64,000 nucleotides of DNA from Butyricimonas sp. Marseille-P3923 (GCF_900184685.1 NZ_FXXL01000007.1:1612001-1676000); one strand, 5' to 3'; counted from the stretch's first letter, positions 27,785 to 36,090 are shown. Numbers and translations are program-made. The notes: generated by a model not told the origin, from the sequence alone.

Positions 27785-29704
27785 CTATTTCACATCCAAC
27801 CTCTCGTACTCCGAATTATTCGACTTAAACTCCGGCACTACCCGTTTCATCAGCCGCACCGTATCCTCCACCTTTACCGCCAAGGCCAATTCTGCCAATT
27901 TATCGTAAACCTTCAGGATATCGTTCCGCTTGTATTCACGCACCCGCGCTACCCGAATTTTGGCATGTCCCGTCGGGAGGGTATTCTCCTCGTTACTCAA
28001 CACTTCCTCGTACAGTTTCTCCCCGGGACGCAACCCGATAAACTTGATTTTAATATCTTCACCCGGAATATACCCGGCTAATCGAATCATCCTTTCCGCC
28101 AAGTCTACGATTTTCACCGGTTCACCCATATCAAAAACGAAGATCTGGTTCCCCGCACTCATGACCGCCGCCTCCATCACCAGCCGACAAGCTTCGGGGA
28201 TCGTCATAAAGTAACGGGTTATTCTCGGGTCTGTCACCGTTACCGGACCGCCTTGCTCGATTTGTTTCCTAAAATACGGAATCACGCTACCGTTACTCCC
28301 CAGCACATTCCCGAAACGAGTGGTCACGAAACGTGTCTTCCCCTCTACCTCTCCCCGTTCCATCGCCAATCCTAAACTCTGCACGTAGATTTCAGCCAAT
28401 CGCTTCGAGGCTCCCATCACGTTCGTCGGGTTCACCGCCTTGTCCGTCGAAATCATCACCATCATTTCCACCCCGTACTCCACGCAAAAGTCCGCTACCA
28501 ACCTCGACCCAATCACGTTTACCCGCACCGCCTCGCAGGGATTCTCCTCCATCAAAGGAACATGCTTGTAAGCCGCGGCATGGAAAACCACCGCCGGACG
28601 ATACTTTTCAAAAGCCATTCGCAAACGTTCCTTCTGACGGACATCCCCGATAAAAGGGCTAAACTTCAAACCCGGAAAATTCCTTTCCAGTTCCATGCGG
28701 AACTCGTGCATCGGGGTTTCCGCGTTATCAAACAGGATCAAATGCCCCACACCCAAAATCGTCAATTGGCGGCACAACTCGCTACCGATACTGCCCGCCG
28801 CTCCCGTGACCATTACCACCTTGTCGGCAAAATTTTCAGCACACTCCCGCGTGTTTATCTTGATCTCTTCACGCCCCAGTAAATCCTCAACCCGTATTTC
28901 ACGAACGATAGTCTTCTTCAATCCATCGCCCAGCACGTCAACCGGAGGCGTCACTAAATTTTTCAATCCGCAATCCGAACAAAAACGCACCAAACGATCC
29001 GCCTCCCGACGAGCCTCCTCGTGCGAGGGATACAACAACGCGTTAATGTTATATTTCTTCACGAAACGGGAAAAATTTTCCTCGTCCTCGAAATAACAAA
29101 CCGGCAAATCGGATATCACGCAGGACTTCAAGTACCTCTCCGGGTTCACGAACCCCACTACTTGATAGTGTTTACTCGTGTACATCCGCTTCTTGAGTGC
29201 AACACTTTTATCCCCGCTCCCGTAAACCAATACACGGCTTTTACCCGAAACATCCCGTGAAATCGCGTAATCGTAAACCAGTACCAGCGTTACGCGAAAA
29301 CCGCTTAAAACTACTGTTGTCACGAGAAAATCAAGCAAGCAAAAAGCAAAAAGATGATGGCCGAACAAGCACCAACCGGACAAAAAAAGCACTCCTCCTA
29401 AAAGAATATCGCTCAAAAGTATGGCGAAACACAATCTCCCCATACTTTTCATTGACGCGTGACGGATGATGTTCTTACTCGTTCCCGAGAGCCAAAAAAC
29501 TAAAAAAGTCGTCACCCCTCCCGCGAACAGTACCGTGGCATAAGCCGACCAAGACAGATCCGCGATAAAACTATCAATAAAAAAAAGCGACACAAGCGAA
29601 CTAGTAAGCGACAAATAAACATCCGCCAAAAGAATCACCTTATAACTCACGTATCTTTTCCTTTCAACCAAGTACTTGGATACCTCGTTTATCAAATTTT
29701 CCAT
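27785..29704 (-). CDS. membrane-bound nucleotide-sugar 4,6-dehydratase (PglF/WbpM/CapD family)
   Basis: 639 residues, the full-length form. Four or so N-terminal membrane helices and a first Rossmann-like domain (VLVYGSGDKSVALKKRM) are followed by the catalytic SDR domain from about residue 295. The NAD loop is VTGAAGSIGSELCRQL; GDVRQKERL, HAAAYKHVPLMEENP and MISTDKAVNPTNVMGASKRL follow. The catalytic position is Met-x3-Lys rather than Tyr-x3-Lys, a hallmark of the inverting/retaining UDP-GlcNAc 4,6-dehydratases of this family, so it is not a defect. The expected product is a UDP-4-keto-6-deoxy-HexNAc that feeds the DegT aminotransferase encoded at the operon end. Confidence 0.94.
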   Translation of the reverse strand: MENLINEVSKYLVERKRYVSYKVILLADVYLSLTSSLVSLFFIDSFIADLSWSAYATVLFAGGVTTFLVFWLSGTSKNIIRHASMKSMGRLCFAILLSDILLGGVLFLSGWCLFGHHLFAFCLLDFLVTTVVLSGFRVTLVLVYDYAISRDVSGKSRVLVYGSGDKSVALKKRMYTSKHYQVVGFVNPERYLKSCVISDLPVCYFEDEENFSRFVKKYNINALLYPSHEEARREADRLVRFCSDCGLKNLVTPPVDVLGDGLKKTIVREIRVEDLLGREEIKINTRECAENFADKVVMVTGAAGSIGSELCRQLTILGVGHLILFDNAETPMHEFRMELERNFPGLKFSPFIGDVRQKERLRMAFEKYRPAVVFHAAAYKHVPLMEENPCEAVRVNVIGSRLVADFCVEYGVEMMVMISTDKAVNPTNVMGASKRLAEIYVQSLGLAMERGEVEGKTRFVTTRFGNVLGSNGSVIPYFRKQIEQGGPVTVTDPRITRYFMTIPEACRLVMEAAVMSAGNQIFVFDMGEPVKIVDLAERMIRLAGYIPGEDIKIKFIGLRPGEKLYEEVLSNEENTLPTGHAKIRVARVREYKRNDILKVYDKLAELALAVKVEDTVRLMKRVVPEFKSNNSEYERLDVK

Positions 29705-29823
29705 TTATAAAATGATAAGGCTTCTTATTCTCTAAAAGTTTAAAGAAGCGTCCCCTCCGGTATTAATAGCTTGATCCGGCCTATGAAGTACCGTCGAGGG
29801 AGACGCTGTTACCGGGGGTTGCG

Positions 29824-30573
29824 TTACCCGGTATATCTCTCGTTGCAAGCGGCGAACTCCCGCTTTGCAAGTATATTAAACACTTTTACTGTAACATCAA
29901 AATCATTCTCCCGCGATTGCAGGAATCGTTTAACAATCTCCTCCTCCTCTTGCCTCACGGTGACAACCAAACGCGCACGCTCTTCCCCGAATCGCACGTG
30001 TTCTTCCAACGGCAACTCCATCGCACCTACAACGTCATCATACAAACAAATAGCATCCCACCAAGATAACAACATTCCACGGTTTCCGCCCCGCGTATAC
30101 CCCAACACCTCTGTTACCAATCGTCCGGCAAGTTCTCCACATTCCTCGTCCCCGGCAAAATAGTAACAATTGCACAATAAACGACAAACATTCGGAGTAC
30201 GGCAAGGCAACGCGATCTTACCATTCCCCCGTGCCGCAAAAATCCGGTACGCCGCATCCAAACCGTTTCTCAAGTAACCCAAATCCGAGTACACCTGATA
30301 GACATCCATCATGTCCGCCGCGTAACCGGCACGGGTATCGATGGGGACATCCTCGTTTCTCAATTGCCTCGGGAACAAGTGAACGATCGATTTCGCTCGC
30401 TCGTGAATATCACCGGGGGTGCCGAAATCATTCTCCAACCACGGGTATACCCGTACCATAGAATACACCGTCAGGTAACCGTGTAACAAGCCCGACAACT
30501 GCCCCGGGGGATATGACCGAACGTCAAGCTCCTCCAATCGCTTGTACAAATCGTGAAATAAACCTTTTTCCAT
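29824..30573 (-). CDS. protein of unknown function, second gene of the polysaccharide operon
   Basis: 249 residues, soluble, no signal peptide or membrane helix, probably all-alpha (YKRLEELDVRSYPPGQLSGL, AADMMDVYQVYSDLGYLRNG, RLLCNCYYFAGDEECGELAG). The family is not recognised. It contains several Cys and Tyr residues and a basic/acidic C-terminal segment (VRQEEEEIVKRFL). It follows upxY, the position held in Bacteroides fragilis capsule loci by upxZ, an inhibitor of non-cognate UpxY proteins, but the sequence does not look like UpxZ (which is shorter). The region between it and upxY holds AT-rich inverted repeats. A regulatory role is only a positional guess. Confidence 0.75.
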   Translation of the reverse strand: MEKGLFHDLYKRLEELDVRSYPPGQLSGLLHGYLTVYSMVRVYPWLENDFGTPGDIHERAKSIVHLFPRQLRNEDVPIDTRAGYAADMMDVYQVYSDLGYLRNGLDAAYRIFAARGNGKIALPCRTPNVCRLLCNCYYFAGDEECGELAGRLVTEVLGYTRGGNRGMLLSWWDAICLYDDVVGAMELPLEEHVRFGEERARLVVTVRQEEEEIVKRFLQSRENDFDVTVKVFNILAKREFAACNERYTG

Positions 30574-30584
30574 TTGTATTTTTT

Positions 30585-30669
30585 GATTTACGATTTTAGA
30601 TTTATGATTTTAATTGTACTTGTTGGCACTTTCTTAAATCATAAATCGTAATTCATAATTCATAAATCT
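30585..30669. repeat. AT-rich inverted array of GATTTATGA-type units
   Basis: The left half carries GATTTACGATTTTAGATTTATG and the right half its reversed units (AAATCATAAATCGTAATTCA then TAATTCATAAATC). It separates upxY from the next gene. It resembles the 9-nt arrays elsewhere in the window in plan but not in sequence. Confidence 0.55.
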
Positions 30670-30687
30670 TAAATTAATCCTTTTGTT

Positions 30688-31209
30688 TTACTCTATTCTT
30701 TCCAGAAAAGAACCCGGGATGTAAGACGTGGCGATTGACACCACTCCCTCCAAACGAATCACTACCCGCTTGTGCCCCCTCAGGCGCACCAGTTCTCCCA
30801 CCAGCCCCTGCAAGGGGCCTTTGATAACCCGAACCCGATCACCTCGCTTGAGGTCTTTATTCAATATCTCGATACCATCAAGAGAGAAATCCAGCAGGAA
30901 CATGAAATCTTCCATTTGCTTGTCGGGAACGATCAAGGAACGACGTCCTTCTAAATCTTTCAAGTAAACGATATTCAGTGAATGCTCGTTAATTAAGGAG
31001 AAACTCGTCACCTTATCCGTACGGATAAAAATCATACCGTGAATCAAAAGTACTCGAATGATCTTCCGCCCAAGCGGCGTATCCCGCACCTCTTCCTCCA
31101 GCGGGAGAAAATTCTCGATTCCCAATTCGTCCAATTTCTTCTTGATCAGTAATTCTTGATTCACCCGCGTGTAAGCGACATACCAGTGTATTTTTTTCTC
31201 CTCGATCAT
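30688..31209 (-). CDS. upxY: UpxY/NusG-like transcription antiterminator, first gene of the polysaccharide operon
   Basis: 173 residues. NGN domain: HWYVAYTRVNQELLIKKKL, GIENFLPLEEEV, VLLIHGMIFIRTD. C-terminal KOW motif: KRGDRVRVIKGPLQGLVGEL. Specialised NusG paralogues of this kind (UpxY, RfaH, LoaP) bind RNA polymerase near the 5' leader and let it read through long polysaccharide operons. Position as first gene of a 16-kb one-strand operon and the 500-base gene-free leader upstream fit UpxY function. Promoter assignment is discussed under the control-region entries: the best promoter nearby points the other way. Confidence 0.92.
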   Translation of the reverse strand: MIEEKKIHWYVAYTRVNQELLIKKKLDELGIENFLPLEEEVRDTPLGRKIIRVLLIHGMIFIRTDKVTSFSLINEHSLNIVYLKDLEGRRSLIVPDKQMEDFMFLLDFSLDGIEILNKDLKRGDRVRVIKGPLQGLVGELVRLRGHKRVVIRLEGVVSIATSYIPGSFLERIE

Positions 31210-31372
31210 GTCATTGTTTTATTCTATCAGCAGACCGGACACGCTTCGCGCACTAACCCTGTTACCGGTCCTGATTTATTGCCATGTGTTCCACACACCC
31301 CACTTAAACAGTGATATTCATTATAGATGCACGAAAGCTGTTTCACTAAACAATATTTTATATCAAAAAACC

Positions 31373-31511
31373 ATCGTTTAATGACACGGTCAAAAAAAGC
31401 ACTTATGAATAATCGACAAAAAACTAAATATCTAATTGAGAGAACCAAAAAACTAATCAAAAAAGTTTGCGGAAAATAAAAATGATGTATATTTGCATCG
31501 CATTAAACGAT
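31373..31511. other. candidate invertible promoter segment upstream of upxY
   Basis: Perfect 11-bp inverted repeats ATCGTTTAATG (31373-31383) and CATTAAACGAT (31501-31511) bracket 117 bases that contain a complete promoter (31466-31495) pointing rightward, away from upxY. After inversion the promoter would point at upxY, with transcription starting near 31382, about 170 bases before the ATG. This matches the plan of phase-variable Bacteroides capsule promoters. The arms are shorter than the ~20-bp repeats known there and no invertase gene is adjacent, so this remains a hypothesis. Confidence 0.4.
31466..31495 (+). promoter_or_regulatory. full promoter pointing away from the polysaccharide operon
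   Basis: TTTG (31466-31469), 18-nt spacer, TATATTTG (31488-31495). Both boxes match the Bacteroidota consensus. Rightward, the only things downstream are a 15-codon frame (ATG at 31566), the palindromic array, and then the 3' end of relA in antisense. It is therefore either a non-coding/antisense RNA promoter or a phase-variable promoter in the OFF state. Confidence 0.7.
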
Positions 31512-31605
31512 CATTTATTAATTCATAAATAAATTAACGAAAGAACAAATTATCAAATAGATACAATGACTTCTTGTAAACATTTGAATGTTCATTGCAT
31601 AATCG

Positions 31606-31741
31606 TTGCCTAACCACAAAAATCTTGTATATACACACCATGAACGTAGCATAAACGCAAATTTACGTCTATGCTACGTTCATGATACGTCCATGATACG
31701 TTCATGAGGTTAGGCAAGAGTTAAGAACAGATTGCCCAACC
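31606..31741. repeat. nested inverted and direct repeats in the upxY-relA intergenic region
   Basis: Inner stem: 15-bp perfect arms CATGAACGTAGCATA (31639-31653) and 31670-31684. Two more tandem copies follow (GATACGTCCAT, GATACGTTCAT; 31684-31705). Outer stem: TTGCCTAACC (31606-31615) with GGTTAGGCAA (31708-31717), and a direct copy TTGCCCAACC at 31732-31741. It could fold as a long cruciform/RNA structure, a transcript end for relA, or a recombination site. No gene is seen in 31210-31770 apart from very short frames. Confidence 0.75.
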
Positions 31742-31747
31742 ATAAAA

Positions 31748-31755
31748 CAAATATA
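31748..31755 (-). promoter_or_regulatory. possible -7 box (TATATTTG) pointing toward upxY
   Basis: Leftward TATATTTG, 540 bases before the upxY start and just past the relA stop. No -33 TTTG at the proper spacing. If used, the leader would include all the palindromes of 31606-31717. It is the main alternative to the inversion model. Confidence 0.35.
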
Positions 31756-31770
31756 GATATTCTTTCAGGC

Positions 31771-33954
31771 TTATTCCTTCACCGAATCTTGACGATACAC
31801 CCGAATGACTCCTTGAATCCGTTTCAAACGGGAAATCAACTGCGCCAGATGATCCGTGTCACTTACCAACACGGTGATTTGCCCGTCAAATAACCCTTCA
31901 CTCGAATTGATAGACAAGCCGCGCAAACTGATCTTCGGGTCTTTCGAGATCACCTCGGTAATTTTAGTTACCATCCCGGCATCCTCCCGTCCCACGATAC
32001 TCAAAACGGTCTGATAAGACGTTGAGCCCGCCTTTGTCCACGCCGCCTGCACGATGCGGTAAGGATAACGGCGTTGCAGGTCGAGGGCGTTCTTGCACTC
32101 TGCCCGATGAATCTTGATACCCTGCCCGATGGAAACGAAACCGATAATATCGTCACCGAACACGGGGTTGCAACACTGCGCGAACTTGTAGACCACGTTA
32201 TCCACGTTCCGGTCGATTAACAACACATCCTCGCTAATCGGGCGGGTGGGCATCACCTGCACTTCCTCCCGGGGAGTGGTTGCAGCCCGTTCCTCCTCTT
32301 TCGGCTTGGTAATAAATTCCTTGATTCCCGCCATATCAAGTTTCTCCTCGGCAATGGCTTGATAGAGATCAATAGCGAACTTATATTTATAATGTTGTTG
32401 CAGGCGGTGGATTACCTCGTCGGTCAACTCCAACTTCCAGTTTTTAAAACGGCGAGCCAGCATCTCCTTTCCCAGCGTCGCTTGCGCGCGGGAATGTTCG
32501 GTCAGAAACTGCCGGATTTTATTACGGGCTTTCGAGGTAATCGCTATATTCAACCAATCGGCACTCGGCTGCTGATTATTCGAGGTAAGAATAGCAACTT
32601 GATCGCCGTTCTTCAACACGTAACGCAGCGTCTCGTTCCGCTGGTTCACCTTCCCCCCCACGCAACGGGAACCCACTCCCGTGTGTATCGCGTAGGCGAA
32701 GTCCAACAAAGTAGCCCCTGCCGGCAACGTCTTCAAATCCCCTGCCGGGGTGAACACGTGTACTTCCTTATCCTGCAAATTAATCTTGATATCGTCGAGC
32801 ATATCGACAGCACCGACATCGGAACTCTCCAGTATCTCGCGCAACTCGGTCAGCCACTCTTCAATCGCCTTGTCCGAAGAACCGCCTTTGTATTTCCAGT
32901 GGGCGGCAAATCCCTTTTCCGCCACTTCATCCATGCGTTCCGTGCGAATCTGCACCTCCACCCAACGATTCTTCGGTCCCAGCACGGTCGTCTGCAACGA
33001 TTCGTACCCGTTGGATTTCGGCACGGAAATCCAATCCCGCAAACGTTGCGGGTTGGGCGTGTACTTGTCCGCCACGATAGAATAGGCTCGCCAACAATCC
33101 GCCTTCTCCTCCGCCCCGCTACTCTCCAAGATAAAGCGCACGGCAAAAATATCGTATATTTCCTCGAACTCCACCTGTTTCTTCCGCATCTTGTTCAGGA
33201 TCGAGGCAATGGTCTTCGTCCGCCACTTCACCTTGAACTTGACCCCGCGGTTATTGAACTCCTCGACAATCGGGGCGATAAACTCGTTAATATACTTCTC
33301 GCGTGCCTCCCGGCTACCTTCCAGTTTCAAGGAAATCTCCTTGTACACCTCCGGTTCGCTATAACGCAAGGCTCGATCCTCCATCTCCGATTTGATATTA
33401 TACAATCCCAACCGGTGAGCGAACGGGATATAGATATAACTTGTTTCGCGAGCTAATTCCCGCTGTTGCTCGGGACGCAAACCGTCGGCATGACGCAAGT
33501 CATACAGTTTCTCTGCCAAAAAGATCAACTGCACCCGCACATCCTCGGCAAAACTTAGCAGTAACTTCCGGAAATTATCGGAATCCACCACCCGATGTGT
33601 GGCATAAATACGGCTGATGTCATGCAACCCGGACAAGATTTGTGCCACCTTGTCACCAAAAACGGCTTTCACCTGTTCAATCTTCAATCCCCCGGACTCC
33701 ACCACCCGCCGCAACACCAGACAGATAATCGAAGTACGTCCCAGTCCGATCTCGGACGTGATAATCATCCCGATATCCATCAAGCGGACGAGTTCCTCCT
33801 CCGTCACTCCTTTCACGTTCACCTCGCTGCTCATAGCGGTGTCGAATGCCTTACGTATCAACCGTACATCCTCGGCAGAAACAAGATTTTTACAAGATTT
33901 TAATAACGCTCTGTATTTTCTTTGGATTATCGTATAAGTTATAGATTCTGACAT
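31771..33954 (-). CDS. relA: RelA/SpoT-family (p)ppGpp synthetase with degenerate hydrolase domain
   Basis: 727 residues with the long RSH layout: HD region (residues ~40-190), synthetase (~220-370), TGS (from ~399: VHVFTPAGDLKTLPAGATLL), helical/zinc-finger-like region (VVYKFAQCCNPVFGDDIIGF), ACT (C-terminal ~75). The synthetase core is intact: GYESLQTTVLG, VEVQIRTERMDEVAEKGFAA, HWKYKGG. In the HD domain, the usual LLHDVVED is replaced by LVLRRVVES and the usual first His of HPLxVA by MDIGMIIT, so the Mn-dependent hydrolase ligands are missing. It is probably a synthetase-only enzyme; a second bifunctional RSH would be expected elsewhere in the genome. It is transcribed alone. Confidence 0.92.
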   Translation of the reverse strand: MSESITYTIIQRKYRALLKSCKNLVSAEDVRLIRKAFDTAMSSEVNVKGVTEEELVRLMDIGMIITSEIGLGRTSIICLVLRRVVESGGLKIEQVKAVFGDKVAQILSGLHDISRIYATHRVVDSDNFRKLLLSFAEDVRVQLIFLAEKLYDLRHADGLRPEQQRELARETSYIYIPFAHRLGLYNIKSEMEDRALRYSEPEVYKEISLKLEGSREAREKYINEFIAPIVEEFNNRGVKFKVKWRTKTIASILNKMRKKQVEFEEIYDIFAVRFILESSGAEEKADCWRAYSIVADKYTPNPQRLRDWISVPKSNGYESLQTTVLGPKNRWVEVQIRTERMDEVAEKGFAAHWKYKGGSSDKAIEEWLTELREILESSDVGAVDMLDDIKINLQDKEVHVFTPAGDLKTLPAGATLLDFAYAIHTGVGSRCVGGKVNQRNETLRYVLKNGDQVAILTSNNQQPSADWLNIAITSKARNKIRQFLTEHSRAQATLGKEMLARRFKNWKLELTDEVIHRLQQHYKYKFAIDLYQAIAEEKLDMAGIKEFITKPKEEERAATTPREEVQVMPTRPISEDVLLIDRNVDNVVYKFAQCCNPVFGDDIIGFVSIGQGIKIHRAECKNALDLQRRYPYRIVQAAWTKAGSTSYQTVLSIVGREDAGMVTKITEVISKDPKISLRGLSINSSEGLFDGQITVLVSDTDHLAQLISRLKRIQGVIRVYRQDSVKE

Positions 33955-34035
33955 GGCAGGGTTAATTTAGCAATTTCAAACTTCTTTATTCTTATCAAAA
34001 AGGATGCCGCTTTCGAGCCTTCGGCTCTTTGGTCT

Positions 34036-34146
34036 GTAAAGTTTATAAGGTTTATAAAGTCCGAAATATCCTTTAGATAATCATATCGGCAACACACGTT
34101 GCCGTGAACAAAGCGCCCCGCAGGGGTCTATAAACCTTATAAACTT
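34036..34146. repeat. paired inverted TTTATAAGG units around a hairpin-rich spacer
   Basis: A 16-nt sequence (GTTTATAAGGTTTATA, 34041-34056) recurs inverted at 34129-34144, directly abutting the stop codon of the LysM gene at 34145. The interior holds a CGGCAA/TTGCCG stem (34087-34104). It occupies most of the 190-base gap between relA and the LysM gene. Confidence 0.7.
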
Positions 34147-35911
34147 ACTTTCCCCTTAACGGAGTTACCACAATATTATACTTGGAACTATAATGAATCA
34201 AATACAATCCACGGTTCTCCAACCCGCCGAAATCACTTATCGGACGGAAACGGAAGCGGGTAAACATCCCGTCATCCTCCCTGTTACGCAGCGTGTTCAG
34301 CGTGTTCGTTCTCTCTCTCTCCACTAGCGGAATAAAATACATGGCCATATCGAATGCCCGGTTCGCGATATTATTCGGTTCGGAATGAAAATACTCCCTG
34401 TGCTTCGCGGAAAACGCTTGGGCATCCTCGTTCTGGTAATCCACGTAACTATTCATCATCACCTTCACGTTCAACTTGTAGAACATTTCCTCATCAATAG
34501 AAGTGAACTTCAACCACTCCGGGAAACCGATCACGGTAATACGGTAATGATCACTCAAGGCGGATAACACGGGCAATACACGACTCGCTGCCGCCTCGTT
34601 GACTGTCGGGAAAAGGATGATATTCTCCACGTCCGGTCGCAACATCCGGCGTACGGAATCCACGTGCATTCGCGGATGCCACTGGTAATCGAGCATCGGC
34701 TCGCCAATCTCACCCTGCATACGGGCACGCACGAGTGCCGGCAAACGATTCACCTCCCCGGCACGGGCATTACCATCCGGAATGATATGAATCAAATGAG
34801 CTCCATGAGCGTTAGCGGCAACCCAATCCGCCATTTCCTCCACCAGCGAAGGCGTGGAAATATTCATCTGTACAAAATTCGGAAAGCGGGACAATTCCCC
34901 ACTTCTCGCCGAGAGGGGATAAATCATGGGGATCACCCTGTTTTGGAGCTGCTCGGCAACTAACTTATACGTGTTCGCGTAAACGGGACCCACGATCAAA
35001 TCGGGCGATAACCCGTTCAACTCCCCGATCACCGCCTGTGTGGCGTTAGCGTCACGCTCCGTATCATAGACATGTATATCAATCGTGTAGCCTTGTCGTT
35101 TCAAACTATCCGCCGCCATTAAAAATCCTTCATAAAATTGCAGGAACTGGGTAGACTTATCACTCAAACGCCACCTTTCATTACGAATATTCACCCCCGT
35201 CGTGTCCACCGGAATCTCCTCCGGAGTAAATGGTAACTTATTATCTTTCACAGACAAAGGCAACAAAAGAGCCACTTTCACGTGCCGACGCTCGTAATTC
35301 CGCTCCGGAATCACGTAAGTGGTATCACCTACCACCTGTTGCATCATCCCCTCCAAGGAATCGCGTGCCGGAGGGTAGAGAGCAACGTGTTTCTCCTCCT
35401 CTTGTTTCTGCCGTGCCGCCTCCTGTTCCTGACGATCGAGCCAGCGTAATTCGGCTTCCAACACGCCCCGGTCAATCTGACGCAACGGCAGGCGCACCAC
35501 AGCCCCTTCGGCTATCGGTCGGCTCACGTCGTACTCCGGGTTCTCCTTCAATATCCGTTTCAACTTGATCCCGAATTTCTTGGAAAGAGAATACAACGTC
35601 TCCTTCGGACGCATCTTATGATAGTAATACTTGTCGTCCACCCGTTTAAAAGGCTCCACGTGAGGTATCTGCAATACCTCGCCCACGGAGAGGGCGTTAT
35701 CTTTCTTCCCGTTCAAGGCTTTCACCTCGTCGACCGCCACCCCATAAGCCTTACAAATAGAAAAAAGCGTCTGTTTGGGTTGAACCGTGTGCAGATAAAA
35801 AGATTTTCCACCAATCACGATCAATTCCTTTGACTTCTCTATCTTGACTTCTTGCGCGTTAATATATCCTGAAACGCATACCAACAGGAGTAAAAATGCA
35901 AATCTTACCAT
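34145..35911 (-). CDS. LysM-domain protein with periplasmic-binding-protein fold
   Basis: 588 residues. Signal peptide MVRFAFLLLLVCVSGYINAQ. Two LysM repeats: YLHTVQPKQTLFSICKAYGV then ALSVGEVLQIP, and YYHKMRPKETLYSLSKKFGI then EGAVVRLP. After a charged Gln/Glu-rich linker, the C-terminal ~370 residues form a type I periplasmic-binding fold (VKVALLLPLSV, GLSPDLIVGPVYANTYKLVA, VIPMIYPLSARSGELSRFP). The plan recalls LpoA-type penicillin-binding-protein activators and amino-acid-binding LysM proteins of Bacteroidota: peptidoglycan-bound, periplasmic, possibly regulating cell-wall synthesis. It is divergent from the PASTA gene, and both start from adjacent -7 boxes. Confidence 0.86.
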   Translation of the reverse strand: MVRFAFLLLLVCVSGYINAQEVKIEKSKELIVIGGKSFYLHTVQPKQTLFSICKAYGVAVDEVKALNGKKDNALSVGEVLQIPHVEPFKRVDDKYYYHKMRPKETLYSLSKKFGIKLKRILKENPEYDVSRPIAEGAVVRLPLRQIDRGVLEAELRWLDRQEQEAARQKQEEEKHVALYPPARDSLEGMMQQVVGDTTYVIPERNYERRHVKVALLLPLSVKDNKLPFTPEEIPVDTTGVNIRNERWRLSDKSTQFLQFYEGFLMAADSLKRQGYTIDIHVYDTERDANATQAVIGELNGLSPDLIVGPVYANTYKLVAEQLQNRVIPMIYPLSARSGELSRFPNFVQMNISTPSLVEEMADWVAANAHGAHLIHIIPDGNARAGEVNRLPALVRARMQGEIGEPMLDYQWHPRMHVDSVRRMLRPDVENIILFPTVNEAAASRVLPVLSALSDHYRITVIGFPEWLKFTSIDEEMFYKLNVKVMMNSYVDYQNEDAQAFSAKHREYFHSEPNNIANRAFDMAMYFIPLVERERTNTLNTLRNREDDGMFTRFRFRPISDFGGLENRGLYLIHYSSKYNIVVTPLRGK

Positions 35912-35934
35912 CTTTTGAATACTTATTTTCCGAG

Positions 35935-35942
35935 CAAAAATA
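35935..35942 (-). promoter_or_regulatory. -7 promoter box (TATTTTTG) for the LysM gene
   Basis: Leftward TATTTTTG, 24 bases before the ATG at 35911. No clear -33 box. Divergent from the box at 35976-35983. Confidence 0.45.
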
Positions 35943-35975
35943 GTAAAATAGTAGTGATAATTGAAAAATCTCTCT

Positions 35976-35983
35976 TATTTTTG
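35976..35983 (+). promoter_or_regulatory. -7 promoter box (TATTTTTG) for the PASTA-rluD operon
   Basis: Rightward TATTTTTG followed by GC. Transcription would start near 35990, so the leader of the PASTA gene would carry the whole 9-nt repeat array (36030-36087). Confidence 0.5.
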
Positions 35984-36029
35984 CAGGATAAAGGTAGTAA
36001 ACGTTTCGCGATTTACTCTACGTGACCGC

Positions 36030-36087
36030 AAACTTTATAAACCTTATAAACTTTATAAACCTTATAAACTTTATAAACTTTATAAAC
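36030..36087 (+). repeat. tandem 9-nt array (CTTTATAAA / CCTTATAAA)
   Basis: About six head-to-tail 9-nt units lie directly before the PASTA start codon. Because 9 is a multiple of three, the frame stays open and reads as Asn-Phe-Ile / Asn-Leu-Ile repeats joined to the gene, which would mislead gene callers into a 23-residue extension. No inverted partner is seen here, unlike the other copies. Confidence 0.85.
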
Positions 36088-36090
36088 CGC

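Noticed and set aside
27785-29704. Loss of the catalytic Tyr in the 4,6-dehydratase
   Set aside because: Met in the Y-x3-K position is normal for this dehydratase family, so it is not an inactivating change.
31227-31460. Leftward 77-codon frame in the upxY leader region
   Set aside because: It is Cys/Phe-rich without domain character, overlaps one arm of the candidate inverton and has no promoter box; treated as chance.
31606-31717. CRISPR array
   Set aside because: The repeats are inverted and overlapping with no unique spacers, and no cas gene is present anywhere in the window.
36022-36090. N-terminal extension of the PASTA protein
   Set aside because: It is translated from the 9-nt DNA repeat; the membrane-helix start at 36091 is the natural one.
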